64,000 nucleotides of DNA from Neoscytalidium dimidiatum (lineage: Eukaryota > Ascomycota > Dothideomycetes > Botryosphaeriales > Botryosphaeriaceae): positions 3,534,001 through 3,598,000 of the forward strand of contig CM074697.1 in assembly GCA_037367355.1 (NCBI GenBank), read 5' to 3'. The position numbers and the translations under genes were made by a program. Shown piece after piece: positions 34,743 through 46,778 of this stretch (position 1 is its first letter; every line of letters starts with the position of its first letter). The notes under the pieces were generated by a model, which made no database searches, was not told the origin of the DNA, and saw only the letters and a list, made by a program, of their open reading frames with translations.

Positions 34743-36447
34743 TCATTTCGGCTCCCTCATCATCTGCACCTCGACCGTCCTCACGATCCCGTCCTCCGCG
34801 CTCCTCCGCTGCTGCTGCTGCCCCCTCAACACCTCCGCCCCAGGCAAGCCCCTGCCCCCAACCACGACCGCATCCGCATTCGCATCAGCATCCGCGCCCC
34901 CGCTCTCCGCCCTCCCCAGCGCGAGATCCTCGCCCGCACGCACACTCGTCAGCACGGTGCCGTCGGCGCGCGGGATCAGCATGTTCTCGTCGCTGCCGTT
35001 GGCGAACGCGCGCGGGCCCGGCGTCGACGACGTCGTGGTAACGGTCGTGCGGTGCGACTTCTTGGCCAGCTCTACGCCGCCTCCTTGGCTGTAGCCGCTG
35101 CGAGACGGGTGGGATTGGCCGCCCGTGCGGTGGTAGTAGGCGCTGCTGCTGCCGCCGGCGCCGGTCTGGCTGGGGTGCGTCTTGCGCAGGTACTTCCAGA
35201 AGGCGGGCAGGACGGGGAAGCAGGCGCAGACGAGGCCGATGCCGACTTCTGCGATGCTGTTCGTGAGGGGAACCGTTCGTCAGCTTGGATATATATATAG
35301 TTCCATTCCGATGGGGAGGGGACGCAGGTTGGAAGGAAGGAGGGAGGGAGGGAGGGAGAAAAGAGGGCGTGTGCGTACCCCCACAGGTTGATCAGCGTGA
35401 ACGAGTACGTCTGGTCCGGGCTCGCGCCCATCCGCACGATGTCGATGAGGCGGATGAACGTGCAGACGCACGCGAGGCCGCCCGCCCCGAACACCGCCGC
35501 GATGCGCAGCTTCGCCGCCAGCGCGATCTTGAGGCCGCCGGCAAGCGGGCACGGGATCAGCAGGACGGCGATGTCAGAGATCAGGCTGATGACGTTGTCC
35601 GCCAGGATGAGGGCGCGCTGGTTGAAGCATTGCCCTTCCTCCGAGCTGTCCCAGAACAGATGGATGGGGCGGCAGATGAAGATCTTCAGGAAGAGCATCA
35701 ACGAGTAGTAGCAGCCCATCAGCAGCGTAAAGGCGTAGACGAGTCGGCAGTAGCGCTCGTACGGCTTGAAGACACGGGTGAGGAAGAAGAGGATGGAGGC
35801 TTTGGTGGCGAAGACGGTCGGGCCGTAGATGACCATGGTTGCATAGACTGCCTATTGGTGTTGAAGGTATAAGAAAAGGCTCTTATGAGGATAATATCAT
35901 GGCATCTAAAACTGCCCATCTATAGGCGTGGATTCCGGACTCGAACGACTGCGACATGGAAACGAGGATATCCTTACCTGAGCAAATGGGATAACTTCCG
36001 TGTCAGGGACATTCCATTGGTGGATTCCACCTCCATGCCTTATCACTTGATGCAAGTTAGTGGAGCTTCGGCATAGGTGGACAGTGAAAAGGGACTCACT
36101 TATTAAGCTTATTGTACAATAGCCAGTAAAACCCAACTATGGCCATCAATATCAGTCGAGGGGCGGGTTATGGGGACCGGCATCATACATAGGCAATAAC
36201 GCAGCAAACTAGAGAGGCTAGTCAATACTTCTTATAGAGGTCTTACACTCTGACGTTATGACTCACTGTCATCAAGTCCATACTTCCCGTGAACCAGGTG
36301 CCTCGCAGTCATACGAATGGAGAAAAGCAGCGTGGTACATACTATCCCGGCAATGTCAACCGCAAGCGCAGCGGCCTTCACAGAGCTCTGCTGGTCATCG
36401 AAATTCGAGGTTTCACCTGGAGGCGGATCCAATCCAGGCTGCACCAT
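34743..36447 (-). CDS. SAT4/rhodopsin-like fungal integral membrane protein
   Basis: The first exon starts at ATG 36447 (MVQPGLDPPPGE) and carries the first membrane helix and the family-typical RMTARHLVHGKYGLDD. A short exon ending at 35978 carries GGGIHQWNVPDTEVIPFAQ. Exon 35851-35379 carries three to four helices with FICRPIHLFW, and exon 35256-34743 carries the last helix (GIAEVGIGLVCACFPVLPAF) and a polar tail. Introns 35977-35852 (GTAAGG) and 35378-35257 (GTACGC, with a GGAG microsatellite) join in frame. Between about 36306 and 36070 I could not find splice sites that keep the second helix (near 36146-36110) in frame, so this part is unresolved or damaged. The family is abundant in Pezizomycotina; some members resemble CFEM-type receptors. 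The function is unknown. Confidence 0.7.
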
Positions 36448-38216
36448 GGCGTATGGTAGAAAGGCGTTGGAAGAGACAAGGTTATTCGCGCCACAAATCA
36501 AAGAAGCATAATCAAAGGAGTGGGGTGAAGAAGGGACTGAATATTGAAGTGGGGACCAGATCAGGAGGGAATTCCAGCCGAAAGCGGTTCGTTCCGTTCT
36601 CTCAAGCTTGTGAAGTGCTCTGACCACGCGGAGGGAAGAGAATGAAAAATGTAGACCTCGGAGCTAAAAACCCTCAACCTCAAATTTGCTTTTCTCTTTC
36701 TCATACTCCAAATGATGGACTTGGACGATATGCGACGGCGGCGGTGCACTTCGCTCGCTTTCACCTTTTGAGACGTAGGCCCAGAGATGAACGCGAAAGG
36801 TATCCACGATTGGGTGATCGGTGATCAACGTCGAATCTTGTTTGCTGAAGGGTTATAGGGCCGCTAAGGATTATGCACGCCATTGGTAACACGGCAGGCG
36901 CGAGGTGAGAGTTGATCTAAGGAGAATGGACCGGCTGTCTCGTATCCCCGTCTAGTATCGGCGCCCCGAAGTAGGCCCCGCGAGTGATAGTACGCAGCGG
37001 GACGTTGCAGTGTTGTGATGATTACTGGGGTTGGATATGCGCCGAGACAGCACGTTCATCGCTCGCTTGGCTGTTGCGCGGATTAATTCGATGTCTCGTA
37101 TCAGTAGCATACCTCTCAAGGTAGGAACTACGCGGCTACATGCTGGTGGTCTGCGCTACGACCAGGGAACCGTAGCCGAAGTGAGGCGGTGGGGATCCAT
37201 CCCGAAAACAGATCCTGGAACATGCGAACGACTGGGACAAGAGTAGTTCGAGGATTGGCCCACAGGGTATCCGAAAAGAAATGTGAGTATCAGTCCAGAC
37301 TTGATTCTTGGCTTCCAAGCGACATACACTGTCTACTCCATCGTGTTGGCTCAATGAATATTACAAGGCGCAGTACCGACAGCGTTGCAACGTCTCGGCG
37401 TAGCTCGTGGAAGGAAACGCGGATGTACCATCTGCAATGGTCAAAAACCGTAAGTCTTCGGTAGTCTATTGAGCATTGATATTTCGGAGAGCCGTGTAAA
37501 CCATCTTGAGTGATAAGCCTTTCGTCCGGTGTTCAGGGCGGACAAGATTTTCGGGAGCACGAGGTGTCGCGAAGAAGGTCGATCTTTCGTTCTGCGGGTA
37601 TTCGCTAATTGGAGAGTATTCACGCGGCATGCCGGGTTCCGGAGCTGAGAATTTCGATGTTCGCGGCGCATGAAGCGGTGTGGGTAAGGGGAGCAACGGT
37701 GCCAGCTGGCTGGAATGGGGTGACAGCTTGCGTTGGGCTGGACCGACCAGAGGAAACTGTGGCTGCCGTGCCGCACCGGGCCGTGACCCCCGTGGGCCGT
37801 CCCGGATTTGCCTTCCCGCATTGAGTGGCGTAGTTGGCTCTTGGTTACCGAATTCGAGCTTTTAGCGCGTGAAGAAATGTCTCTCGTCACACAGCGCATG
37901 ATTCATAAAGACCCACAACAACAGCTCTTGTGCCTGCGTTGGTCACATTTCGATGAACGTCTTCGTGCCTCCGCTTCCGCATCGGATAGCCCTGTCCCTG
38001 GCGCCCTCGCCTCGGACAGGTTGCAGATCGAGACCATTTTAGGCGCATTCGGCCAGGACTTCGAGTTGTTGATCTTCTTAATTGAACGCATAATGCACGC
38101 CACCGCTACAACAAATGTCCGGAGATAGACAGATTTAATGACCGAGGTGGATTATATTGTCTCTCAACAGGTGGATGAGGTACATCGAGACTACTTAGTT
38201 CGTTGTTGTGCATTCC
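36448..38216. other. Gene-free stretch
   Basis: It holds the upstream region of the SAT4-type gene and the 3' side of the cyclase gene. Scattered ORFs of up to 152 codons overlap on both strands without recognisable content. Confidence 0.5.
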
Positions 38217-39441
38217 CTAAAAGATCGCCATAGCGTTTGGCGGCGAAGAGACTCCACCCGGCATATTGAGCGGCACCGACGAGACGAAGAAGGTCCACCG
38301 ATTAAGCTCCTGGCACATGGCTGCAAGCTCCTCCAGATCGAACATCTCGCCTAGAGGGAGGGAACAGTCAGGGACGGGAATGCCGGCGATGAAGGCCCAG
38401 AACTTACCAATGGGAACGCCCCAGCCGGCAAGGAGATACTCGTGCATCATGATGCCTCCTGGCTTGGGTGGATACACCTGAAACCGTGTCCGTAAGCCTG
38501 TAAATCTACGTTCGGTCTGGATCACCTACCTCCCAGCTTATGGCGTCACCAGCGATGGCTGAGAACCCTGAATCCCAGAGCCAGCGCAGGACTTCCATTG
38601 TGCCCTCAACGCCGGCATGCTTAGGGCTGTTGCTTGCGGCGTACGCTTTCTTGGCTGACTCGTCCATAAGGTGTTCCCACTCTTTCGTCACGCCAATGCG
38701 CACGAAGAGGATATCTCCTTTTTGGAAGGTGATGTTGCACTCGTTGGCGATCTCGAAAATATCGCTCAGCTTGATCTCGTGCTGCGAAAAGGTGGTATAC
38801 CTGATACCCTTTTTCTCGGCCCATGAAGCATAGTCAATGAGGACACCACGTCCTGGGAGGATCTGATAAGTAGAGAACAGTATCGCATTAAGGGCGAGGG
38901 ACAAACCTGCAATACCCGCTCTGGCCCAGTGCTGCATGCCAATGCGGTCACTCTTGGGGTCTAAGATCTCCTCCTTTGTAGTGCCACCATAAAAGACACG
39001 TTCCGTGCTGCCGTCGCTAGCAGGTTGAGAGAAGTGCCGAAGGCCATCCCATTGGCTGCTCTGTTCTGTACATGCTCTTAGAATGAATCCAGGTACCAAG
39101 GCTGAAAGTCGCTGCCATTTGCCCGAAGTGATACGAATGGAAAACTCACGAGGATTGAAAGTGTATATATCATCGAACGCGACTCCTCCAAGTAGCGGCA
39201 CGATGTTGAGCTGACACGGCTGACGGTTGAAAGCCGCAAACTCCAGCTTGTTTAGATCCCAGCCCAGTGTCACCCTTCTTCCTGTTCTGATCTCCGATGC
39301 AGCCGCCTTGGCGACGCGCTCCGGGGTCAAGAGATGCAGCTTACCAAGGCCCTCATCGCGGCTCCCTGGTTTGCCAACCCAGACGCGCTTCGCATCCGGA
39401 AGTTGGTTAAAGGGTATGGCAAAAACTGAAGGGTCGGACAT
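38217..39441 (-). CDS. Cyclase-family metal hydrolase (kynurenine-formamidase-like)
   Basis: Five exons, 39441-39150, 39065-38907, 38852-38530, 38477-38408 and 38350-38217, encode 325 aa. All joins keep the frame. The start is the ATG of MSDPSVFAIPFNQLP. The fold family (PF04199) hydrolyses cyclic or N-formyl amides and lactones; it includes bacterial kynurenine formamidase and isatin hydrolase. In place of the usual metal-binding HxGTHxDxPxH, this protein has QQSSQWDGLRHF (residues 98-109). Asp104 and His108 are kept, and Gln102 stands where a His is expected. Other marks are ERVFYGGTT, GIAGRGVLIDYASW and GDAISWE. There is no signal peptide, so it is cytosolic. It is divergent to a sugar-type transporter over 608 bp, the usual layout of a substrate-induced catabolic pair. 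Confidence 0.85.
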
Positions 39442-39873
39442 CTTCTCGAAGCTGTCTTGCAATTCTCAGTCGTAGCGGGGTAGACTAGCGGCGCAAGATA
39501 GAGCAGGCATGGAATACGGATGAGGGGAAGGTACTGCGTTATGCAACCACCACTAGACGGGCCGACGTTGTAACGCTCCGACGGTTCATCATTGCTCTGT
39601 AGGTGTCCCGACTGGAATCAAATGGCTCGAAAGACTGGGTCTCCGTCGAACTATTGATAACGGCCCCCGACCGGTATGAAGATGTGCGGCACGGGCATAT
39701 GGAGCTACTGCTGGGTGCGTAGCGAGCGCCAAGGATTACTGCAATTCGGGGGACGATGGGAGCGAGGGTTGCACGGGGCACCTGTACCTCCACCGGAGGT
39801 CGATCCATCCCTCTTCCGAAGTAGTCTGACTAACGCTAGTGTGGTCCATCTGCATGTCTATCATTTGAGGTAT

Positions 39874-39904
39874 AGCCTGGGTAATGCTACCTTATACCCA
39901 GGCT
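39874..39904. promoter_or_regulatory. Perfect 10-bp inverted repeat in a divergent promoter
   Basis: agcctgggta (39874-39883) and tacccaggct (39895-39904) are exact reverse complements with an 11-bp spacer. The site lies between the cyclase and transporter start codons, where a dimeric regulator of both genes would be expected to bind. That role is an inference. Confidence 0.4.
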
Positions 39905-40049
39905 CAGCTCCTGTTCTCCGAGCTGGCTGTCGATAAGCTATCACCTCCCTGAGGCACCTCAGTCAAGTTCCTGGGTGGTACGGAGGCCCAAGAACGCCCG
40001 AATACCCGAGAGAACATCAGTCGCAAACGCTCGGTTACTTTCATGCATC

Positions 40050-42015
40050 ATGGCGAAGGCAGGGTCCCATACCAGCAGTTACGGGAAGTTAGTGTTTGCT
40101 TTTATCGCCATCGGGTCGCTGGTACGTCAACAGAATCCTTCGAATTGCCTTTTGGAAGGCTTGCAAAAATGAATTTTCTGGGTGCTGATTACTCTCCCAC
40201 GAGTAATAGACCTACGGCTATGCTGCGTCCATCATTAGCTCTACCATTGGACTTCCGGGATGGTATCTGTATTTCGACCTTCCTCAGAGTGGTGAGGAAG
40301 GGTACGATAGCATCACCACCCCAATCATCTCCACTGCCAATGGTCTGTTCAGTGCTGGCGGAGCGGTTGCCACGCTCATCGTGATGTGGTCATGCGATGC
40401 GTTCGGGCGCGTACGAAACATCCAAATCGGTTGTCTTTTGGGTCTTCTCGGAGGTGCTCTGCAGGGAGGAGCTACCAGTATCGGGTACGATAGCCGCAAA
40501 TGCTGTAACATGGGATTGCTGATTTTCATTGTCTCCCTAGTATATTTCAGGCTGGCAGATTCATCATGGGAATGTGCGTTGGTACGATGGTCACGGTGTG
40601 CCCTATGGTAAGATGCTGCGTCAAGTAGAACAGCCGATCAAAGCTAAAGAGTGGCAGTACTTCTCTGAAATGGCCGACCCGGCCTCACGTGGCTGGCTTG
40701 TCGGCCACCATGCTATCTTCCTGGTGTTTGGATACATGTTGGCAGGCTGGATTGGATTCGCCGTGTACTTTGCGCCGAGCGAGTTCAGCTGGCGCTTTCC
40801 ACTTTGCTTCCAGATTTTGCCGCCGTTGATCCTGCTCGCCGGCTCACCTTGGGTTCCTCGGTCCCCACGCTGGTTAGCATCCAAGGGCCATGTGGAAGAA
40901 GCGTACGAGGTCCTCCGGAAACTAAGGAAATCACCAGATGATCCGAACAACTTGGTCGCAAAGGAAGAGATGTTCCAGATCAAGGAGCAGCTCCGCATGG
41001 ACGCCAACAAACTTGCTGCGTATGGTGGAAATCCATGGAAAGCTGTGCTCCAGAAGAAGAGTTATCGCAAGCGTATGGCCATCGGATTCCTGACGCAATG
41101 GGGCGCTGAATTCGGTGGGCCGCTCATTATTGTAAGTCCGTGCTGTCCTCAGAAGCCGACGGAAAGCTGACGCGAGTCCCGTAGAACAACTATGCGGTCA
41201 TTCTTTACACAAATCTTGGGCAAACGGGCTATATGCCTCTATTGCTCTCAGCACTTTGGTTGACGACGGCGGGCATCATCTACAACCCTCTGGGCGCGTG
41301 GCTGCATGATAAAGTCAATTCGCGACGGACCATGTACATGACTGGGTTCGCAGGAATCATCGTCACGACGTCCATCCTGGCGGCAATGACGGCTGAATAT
41401 GCCGGGACCACCAACAAGGCAGGTAATGCGATCGGAGTGCTGATGATGTTTCTGTACCTGGCGATGCAAGGTATGTGATCCGTGAGATGGTGCGGTCGGT
41501 AGATGTGGCTCACGCACAATCCCCTTCAGGTACATTTTGCGATACTACAATGTACCTGTACGTTTCGGAGATCTTTCCGACAGAAATCAGGTCGATTGGG
41601 ATGGGATGGTCTCTGTTTGGACAATTTTCATGTAAGTCTCAGCCGTAGATGCGGGGTAGGGTGCTTACTCACGATGACAACAGCGACGATCATCCTCCTG
41701 CAGACGGCGCCCATTGGATTCGCCAATGTGGGGTGGAAGTACTACCTGGTCATCATTTGCTGGAGCGCCTTCTTCCTGCCTTGCATCTACTTCTTCTGGC
41801 CCGAGACGGCACGGCTGTCGCTCGAGGAGATCGGCAAGAACTTTGGTGACGAAGTTGCGGTGCACATCACGGACGCAACGGATGAGGAGAAGGCGCGTCT
41901 GGACCGCGCACTGGAGGGGGTGGACGTGGTCAAGGACAACGGCATCGTCGTGAGCAACGAAGCCCAAGGCAACAGCGAGAGTGTCAGCGAGCAAGGAAGC
42001 CAGGAGCACAAGTGA
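40050..42015 (+). CDS. MFS sugar/quinate-type transporter
   Basis: Seven exons, 40050-40121, 40210-40484, 40541-40607, 40658-41131, 41185-41470, 41530-41631 and 41684-42015, encode 535 aa. All introns are 50-88 nt and keep the frame. The start is the first in-frame ATG (MAKAGSHTSSYGKLVFAFIA). Sugar-porter signatures are visible: DAFGRVRN for the first cytoplasmic loop, QAGRFIMGMCVGTMV followed by CPMYFSEMADPASRG for the PESPR region, SPWVPRSPRWLA, and PETARLSLEEI near the end. About 12 membrane helices are expected, in the plasma membrane. The N-terminal helix is rather short compared with the family. It probably imports the cluster's substrate; specificity cannot be read. Confidence 0.9.
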
Positions 42016-42246
42016 GCGGGGTCGCGTCAGCTGGAGGAAGATGGCTGGACATATGTTTCAACAATCTCTGGTAAAGACGGCCGTTAGGCTCGGATGCGCT
42101 CCACAGATGAGTTGGATGCTTCGTTCGAGCTCGAGGCGTCTTCACTGTTCGTTTGAAAGCTTCGATCGCACAGCAGTTGGGCAGTATCAGTTTAATATGA
42201 TTGGCCCGCAACTTGCGGGGCGGAACAACGGGGCTTCCGCGACGCG

Positions 42247-43172
42247 TCAAATGGCGCGTCCGCCGTCCACATCCAGGTTGACTCCCGTCACAAACGACGC
42301 CTCTTCGCTTGCCAGCCAGACTGCTGCATTCGAGACATCGCGCACCTCTCCCAGCCGTCCTAGCGGCACCTGCGATACGATCTTGGCCTTCACATCGTCC
42401 GTAATGGCGCTCCCTATGAAGGACTCGAGCAGCCCCGTCATGGTTGCGAGCGGGCAGATGGAATTGACGCGGATCTTCTTGGGCCCGTACTCGGCCGCCA
42501 GACCCAGCGTTGCCTGAAGGAGACCAGTGAATCAGCCATGTCGTCTCCCACTTTTCACTTTCGCCGGGTAGCACTCACGTTGGCAATTGCGCCCTTTGAC
42601 GCGTTGTACCACACCAACCCTGGTCGCGGACGGTGTGCGCCTACTGAAGCAATGTTGACGATTGCTGCTGGCGTTCCCTGCTTCAGCACCTGCGATGTGA
42701 ATGCGTTGCAGCCCAGATACACGCCCTTGACGTTGACTGCAAAGACTCGGTCGAATTCATCCTCGGTCACATCGTTGGTCGACTGCCCGACATTGTCAGC
42801 AGCCGAATTGTGACCACACCACAGCTTGTCCTTACCTTGTTTTGATACGTAGTACCGGCATTGTTCACAAGGACATCAACTTTACCCCACAGCTTGACGG
42901 CCTTGTCAACGGCAGCCTCCCAGTCGTGCTTCTTGGACACATCGACGTGCTGGAAGGCGAGTGCCTCGGAGCTCGCGGCCACCTTCTCGCCCGCTTGGTC
43001 GTTGATATCGCATACGAGCACCTTTGCTCCCTCATCGGCGTAATGCTTCGCAATAGCTTCGCCAAACCCCGCTCCGGCACCTGTGTTGCCGCTGGTCAGT
43101 TCATCGCATATTTCGTGAATTCTTCGCACGCATACCGGTGACTATGGCAACTTTTCCGTCGAGCCGACCCAT
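42247..43172 (-). CDS. Classical short-chain dehydrogenase/reductase (SDR)
   Basis: Four exons, 43172-43136, 43080-42836, 42782-42579 and 42513-42247, encode 250 aa with frame-true joins. The start MGRLDGKVAIVTG runs into the cofactor loop TGAGAGFG. The NNAG strand motif and the catalytic residues Ser140 (NIAS), Tyr153 and Lys157 (YNASK) are intact. Asp in LVCDIND after the second strand favours NAD. This size and the C-terminal VDGG are typical of SDRs that oxidise secondary alcohols or reduce 3-oxo groups. The gene converges with the transporter (231 bp between stops) and is divergent to the ALDH over 373 bp, so the last two may share one promoter. Confidence 0.92.
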
Positions 43173-43545
43173 TGTAGCTGAGTGTTTGGGGGAAACTGGA
43201 CAATCGACGGGCAATCGGGCAATTGCGAGGGGATGAAGAAGGCCCCCGCCGGCTACGCCGCGGTTATCAGCGCTTCACAGGACAGAATCAGCCGGCTCAC
43301 TAGTCTTTGAGCCGTGCATCCTGTTCCACTCCCTCGGTCCCTGGCTTGGCACCCGATTCCGCATTCCCTGACATCCTCAGACATGCTGATCACTCCACCT
43401 TTAATATGCCGCTTCCAATGTTCCTGTCTTTCAATTATCATCGACTTGTATAATTGGGTCCTACTGCTTCCTCTTGGTCGCTGGTGATTCCCGTCATCCA
43501 AGCAACATCTCTCAGAAGTCAGTGCCTGCCACAATTAATAGAACA
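43173..43545. promoter_or_regulatory. Divergent promoter between SDR and ALDH
   Basis: These 373 bp separate two divergent start codons. They contain gccggct twice (about 43247 and 43291), the second copy within the palindrome agccggct. CCG/CGG-rich palindromes are the usual targets of Zn2Cys6 factors, but nothing here proves binding. Confidence 0.35.
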
Positions 43546-45329
43546 ATGGCTTACGAGCTTCCCTTCAAAGTACGCAATCTTGATTCTGTCCAGTCTCTGC
43601 TTACGCTAATTGTGTCAGCTCAACCGTCCCGACTTGCTCGAGACAAAGGCATATGTCGGGGGCCAATGGGTGTCAGCGCAGTCGGGCTCTACATTTGATG
43701 TAGTCGGTAAGCTGTGCAAACCATGTCATCGCGGAGCTCAGGCATTGCTTACTCCGCCCCACAGATCCCGGCACTGACAAACCATGGGCTCGGGTTACCG
43801 ACAACGCCGCGACCGATGTTCCCGCCGCAGTTGAAGCCGCTCATGACGCCTTTTTGAAGTATCGGACCGTGTCGCCTCGAACCAGAGCACAGTGGCTCTA
43901 CCGATGGGATGCTCTCATCAAAGAGCATAAGAAAGACATCGCAACCATTCTGGTCTACGAGACGGGAAAGCCGTATGCTGAAGCCATTGGCGAGCTTGAC
44001 TATTCCCTGTCGTTCACTTGGTCTGCTGCCAATCAGCTTCCAAGCACTCATGATAACTGACCGTACCTTCAGGTGGTTTGCTGGAGAAGCGGAGCGCATC
44101 CAAGGCACTGCGTTCACCCCCGCCATGCCTGGACGCCGTATCCTAACCATCAAGCAACCTCTGGGGGTCACCGCCGCCCTCGTGCCATGGAACTTTCCTA
44201 TCGCCATGGTCCTGCGCAAAGCAGGCGCGGCCTTGGCCGCCGGTTGTACCATGATCGTGAAGCCATCCCCAGAAACCCCATTGTCCGCCCTCGCCCTCGC
44301 CAAGCTCGCTACCGAAGCCGGCTTCCCTCCTGGCGTGCTCTCCATCCTTCCCACAAGCCTTGACAACACGCCCTCCCTAAGCGAAGCACTGTGCCGGCAC
44401 CCGCTTGTCAAGAAGATTTCTTTCACCGGTACGCTCCCCAACAAAGCAGCAGCCTCCCTTCACTCAAACTAACGCCTCTGCAAACAGGCTCCACCCGCAT
44501 CGGCAAGCTCATCACCTCCCACTGCGCCTCGACCCTGAAAAAGGTCACCCTCGAGCTCGGCGGCAACTGCCCGGCCTTCATCTTCGCCGACGCGGATCTC
44601 GACCGCGCCCTCGCCCAGCTCGTCCCGCTCAAGTGGCGCCACGCCGGCCAGGCCTGCGTCACCGTCAACCGCTTCCTGGTGCAGTCGGCCGTCCACGACG
44701 CCTTCGTCGCGCGCTTCGTCGCGGCGGCGCGCGCCCGGCACGACGCTCGGCCCGCTGACGACGGCGCGGGGCGTCGACCGCGCGGAGCGGCTGGTCGAGG
44801 ACGCGGTCGCGAAGGGGGCGAGCGTGTTGTGCGGCGGGAAAAGGGTCGAGCGCGGGGGCGGGTATTTCTTCGAGCCAACGGTGCTGGTCGGGATGAGCGA
44901 GGAGATGCAGGTGTCGTGTGAAGAGTGCTTCGCGCCGATTGCGGCGTTTTATCGGTTCGACAGCGAGGAGGAGGGAGTTGCGTTGGCGAATCGGACGCCC
45001 ATGGGATTGGCGAGCTATGCGTTCACCAAGGATGTGGATCGTGTGTGGAGACTGTTTGAGGGGCTGGAGGCGGGGATGGTGGGGCTGAATACTGGTGAGT
45101 GCGGGTTTTGTTGCTTTCTTTTTCCCTTTTTTTCCTTTTTATTTTGATCTCAATACACGTTCGTGTGTTTGTGCTGACGACGTGGGTTCGGGTAGGCAAT
45201 TCGTCGGCTGCGGAGTCGCCGTTTGGTGGTATCAAGGATTCGGGGTACGGAAAGGAGTCGGGTAAGGATGTTGCGGTGAATGAGTACTTGATCACAAAGA
45301 CTGGAACGCTTACGGTTGACGGGTTGTGA
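43546..45329 (+). pseudogene. Succinate-semialdehyde-dehydrogenase-like ALDH with a frameshift
   Basis: Six exons are recognisable: 43546-43569, 43619-43706, 43765-44020, 44073-44428, 44488-45094 and 45196-45329. The donor after 44020 (GTCTGC) is unusual. The protein matches the SSADH-type aldehyde dehydrogenases that oxidise semialdehydes to acids with NAD(P). Marks are VPWNFPIAMVLRKAGAALAA, SFTGSTRIGK, the general base Glu264 in LELGG, the catalytic Cys298 in GQACVTVNR, and ESPFGGIKDSGYGKE. Within exon 5, at about 44725-44745, the frame changes by one base after FVARFVAAARA and resumes at TTLGPLTTARGVDRA. About ten residues found in homologs between these blocks are missing, so a deletion of roughly 29 bp is likely. 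No GT-AG intron can explain it. It is either a disabled gene or a local assembly error in very GC-rich DNA. Confidence 0.8.
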
Positions 45330-46778
45330 GGTTTTCGCGAGTGTGGAGTTGGAAACGGTGCGCCTGCTCGCCTGGACTAACTAGGTAACTGTACGATGCG
45401 TTACTCAAATAGACTACTGTGCAACCTTCTACTTGTCCCCTCGCCAAATTGCCTTATCTCGAAATTTTTTGCAGCGTCGACGATTGGACGTGTAACTGCA
45501 AAGCGATAAGCTTGGTAGGGAAGGTTACAGCTTCTTTGGTAAGGCTAAAGTCTGCTGCAGACTCGCACATAAGGGCCACGAATTGCGTGATTCACGCCCC
45601 TCGATACCTTAAAAAGCGTCCGCTACAGTCCAGACGACGCCAAAATCGCTTCTTATCAATTCCAAGCAACCGCCAGACAGAACAGCAGCCATGGCGCATT
45701 ACTATAGCGTCCATGGGCACTCTGTCAAGACGAATGAGATTTGAAAGTGGCTGTGCTGACGGGGGCCATGATGGAGTTCTCCGGCACCCATGTTTCCAGA
45801 AGTCAATACTGCGGACCAAGAGTAAGTTTTTGTCTTGAGCTGTCCAGTTAGCAGAATTAGCACTTACGCAAGACACGGCAGTGCCATCCGTTGACCGACC
45901 ACTTCTATGTTTGAGGCGATTCGGACAAGCGAACTTCTCGAAACTGGAATGCCCGGTCATTGGCGCAGTGCGCACGCAACTACTGTAGAGATCTCAGAAC
46001 AAAGTGTGGGGCTCGTCCCATCCCGACAGGACTGCGGGGATGTGCAGTGCCTCCGCGTTCCTGGTCAGACCTCATACGGAGACTGCGTTGCACCGACAGC
46101 AATAGGAGCAGTGAAGGAGCTCGCCGCGACCTAAACATACCACTGACTAAGGATGCATCCCAAGGATCGAGAGATAGGCGTAATCGTCGGGACATTGACG
46201 GCGGATATTACAGCATTGCGCAGGGCGGTTATCTCTTCGGCAGCCCAATGGGTTCTTGGCGCGGCGGAGGGAAAACAGCGGAACCTGAAAAAGCAGTCAA
46301 ACGGGCAATCTGGCCCGGCTTGGGGTGCTGGAATAATCGGGGTGGCGAGGGTAATTCAGGTGCTTCGACTGGCCGGGCAGCACGCAAGTCTTGGTATCAA
46401 TCACGGCATCGTCGGTCGCCCGCCGTCCGCGATTCTTGGCGCGCCAAGCAGTGTCTTGGTCCCGGGTCCTTGACGCTGCGAGCACACACGTTTGCCAACC
46501 CGCTCAAGCTTTATGCTACTCAGCTGCCACGCGCGGTGGAGGGTCCCTGAGGCGGCCCTCACGGCAATTCCTGCGCATGGCGCGATATGGTGCAAGAGCG
46601 TGGCTTCGGCTTCGGCAGGGGCAATTTTTCTGCCGCTCTTCTTGCAGAGCTTGATGCGACGTCGACCTGGTGGTCGGGTCGAATTAAAATCCTCTTAAAG
46701 ATCCGCCGGGCCAGTCCTGCAGGTGCCTGTCATCGACTTTCCCTACCCCGCTTGCAGAAGTCGTCGCCCCCCCCAAAA
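45330..46778. other. Gene-free upstream region of the second transporter
   Basis: These 1.45 kb hold overlapping ORFs of up to 196 codons (45960-46550) with no domain and skewed composition. I treat them as noise. A CT-rich leader with a C-run precedes the ATG at 46779. Confidence 0.5.

Noticed and set aside
44700..44770. Intron as an explanation of the ALDH frame change
   Set aside because: No GT...AG pair with a branch point lies in the interval, and removing sequence would shorten an already short region.
45960..46550. 196-codon plus-strand ORF
   Set aside because: No domain, low-quality composition, overlapped by other frames; it lies in the upstream region of the Dal5-type transporter.
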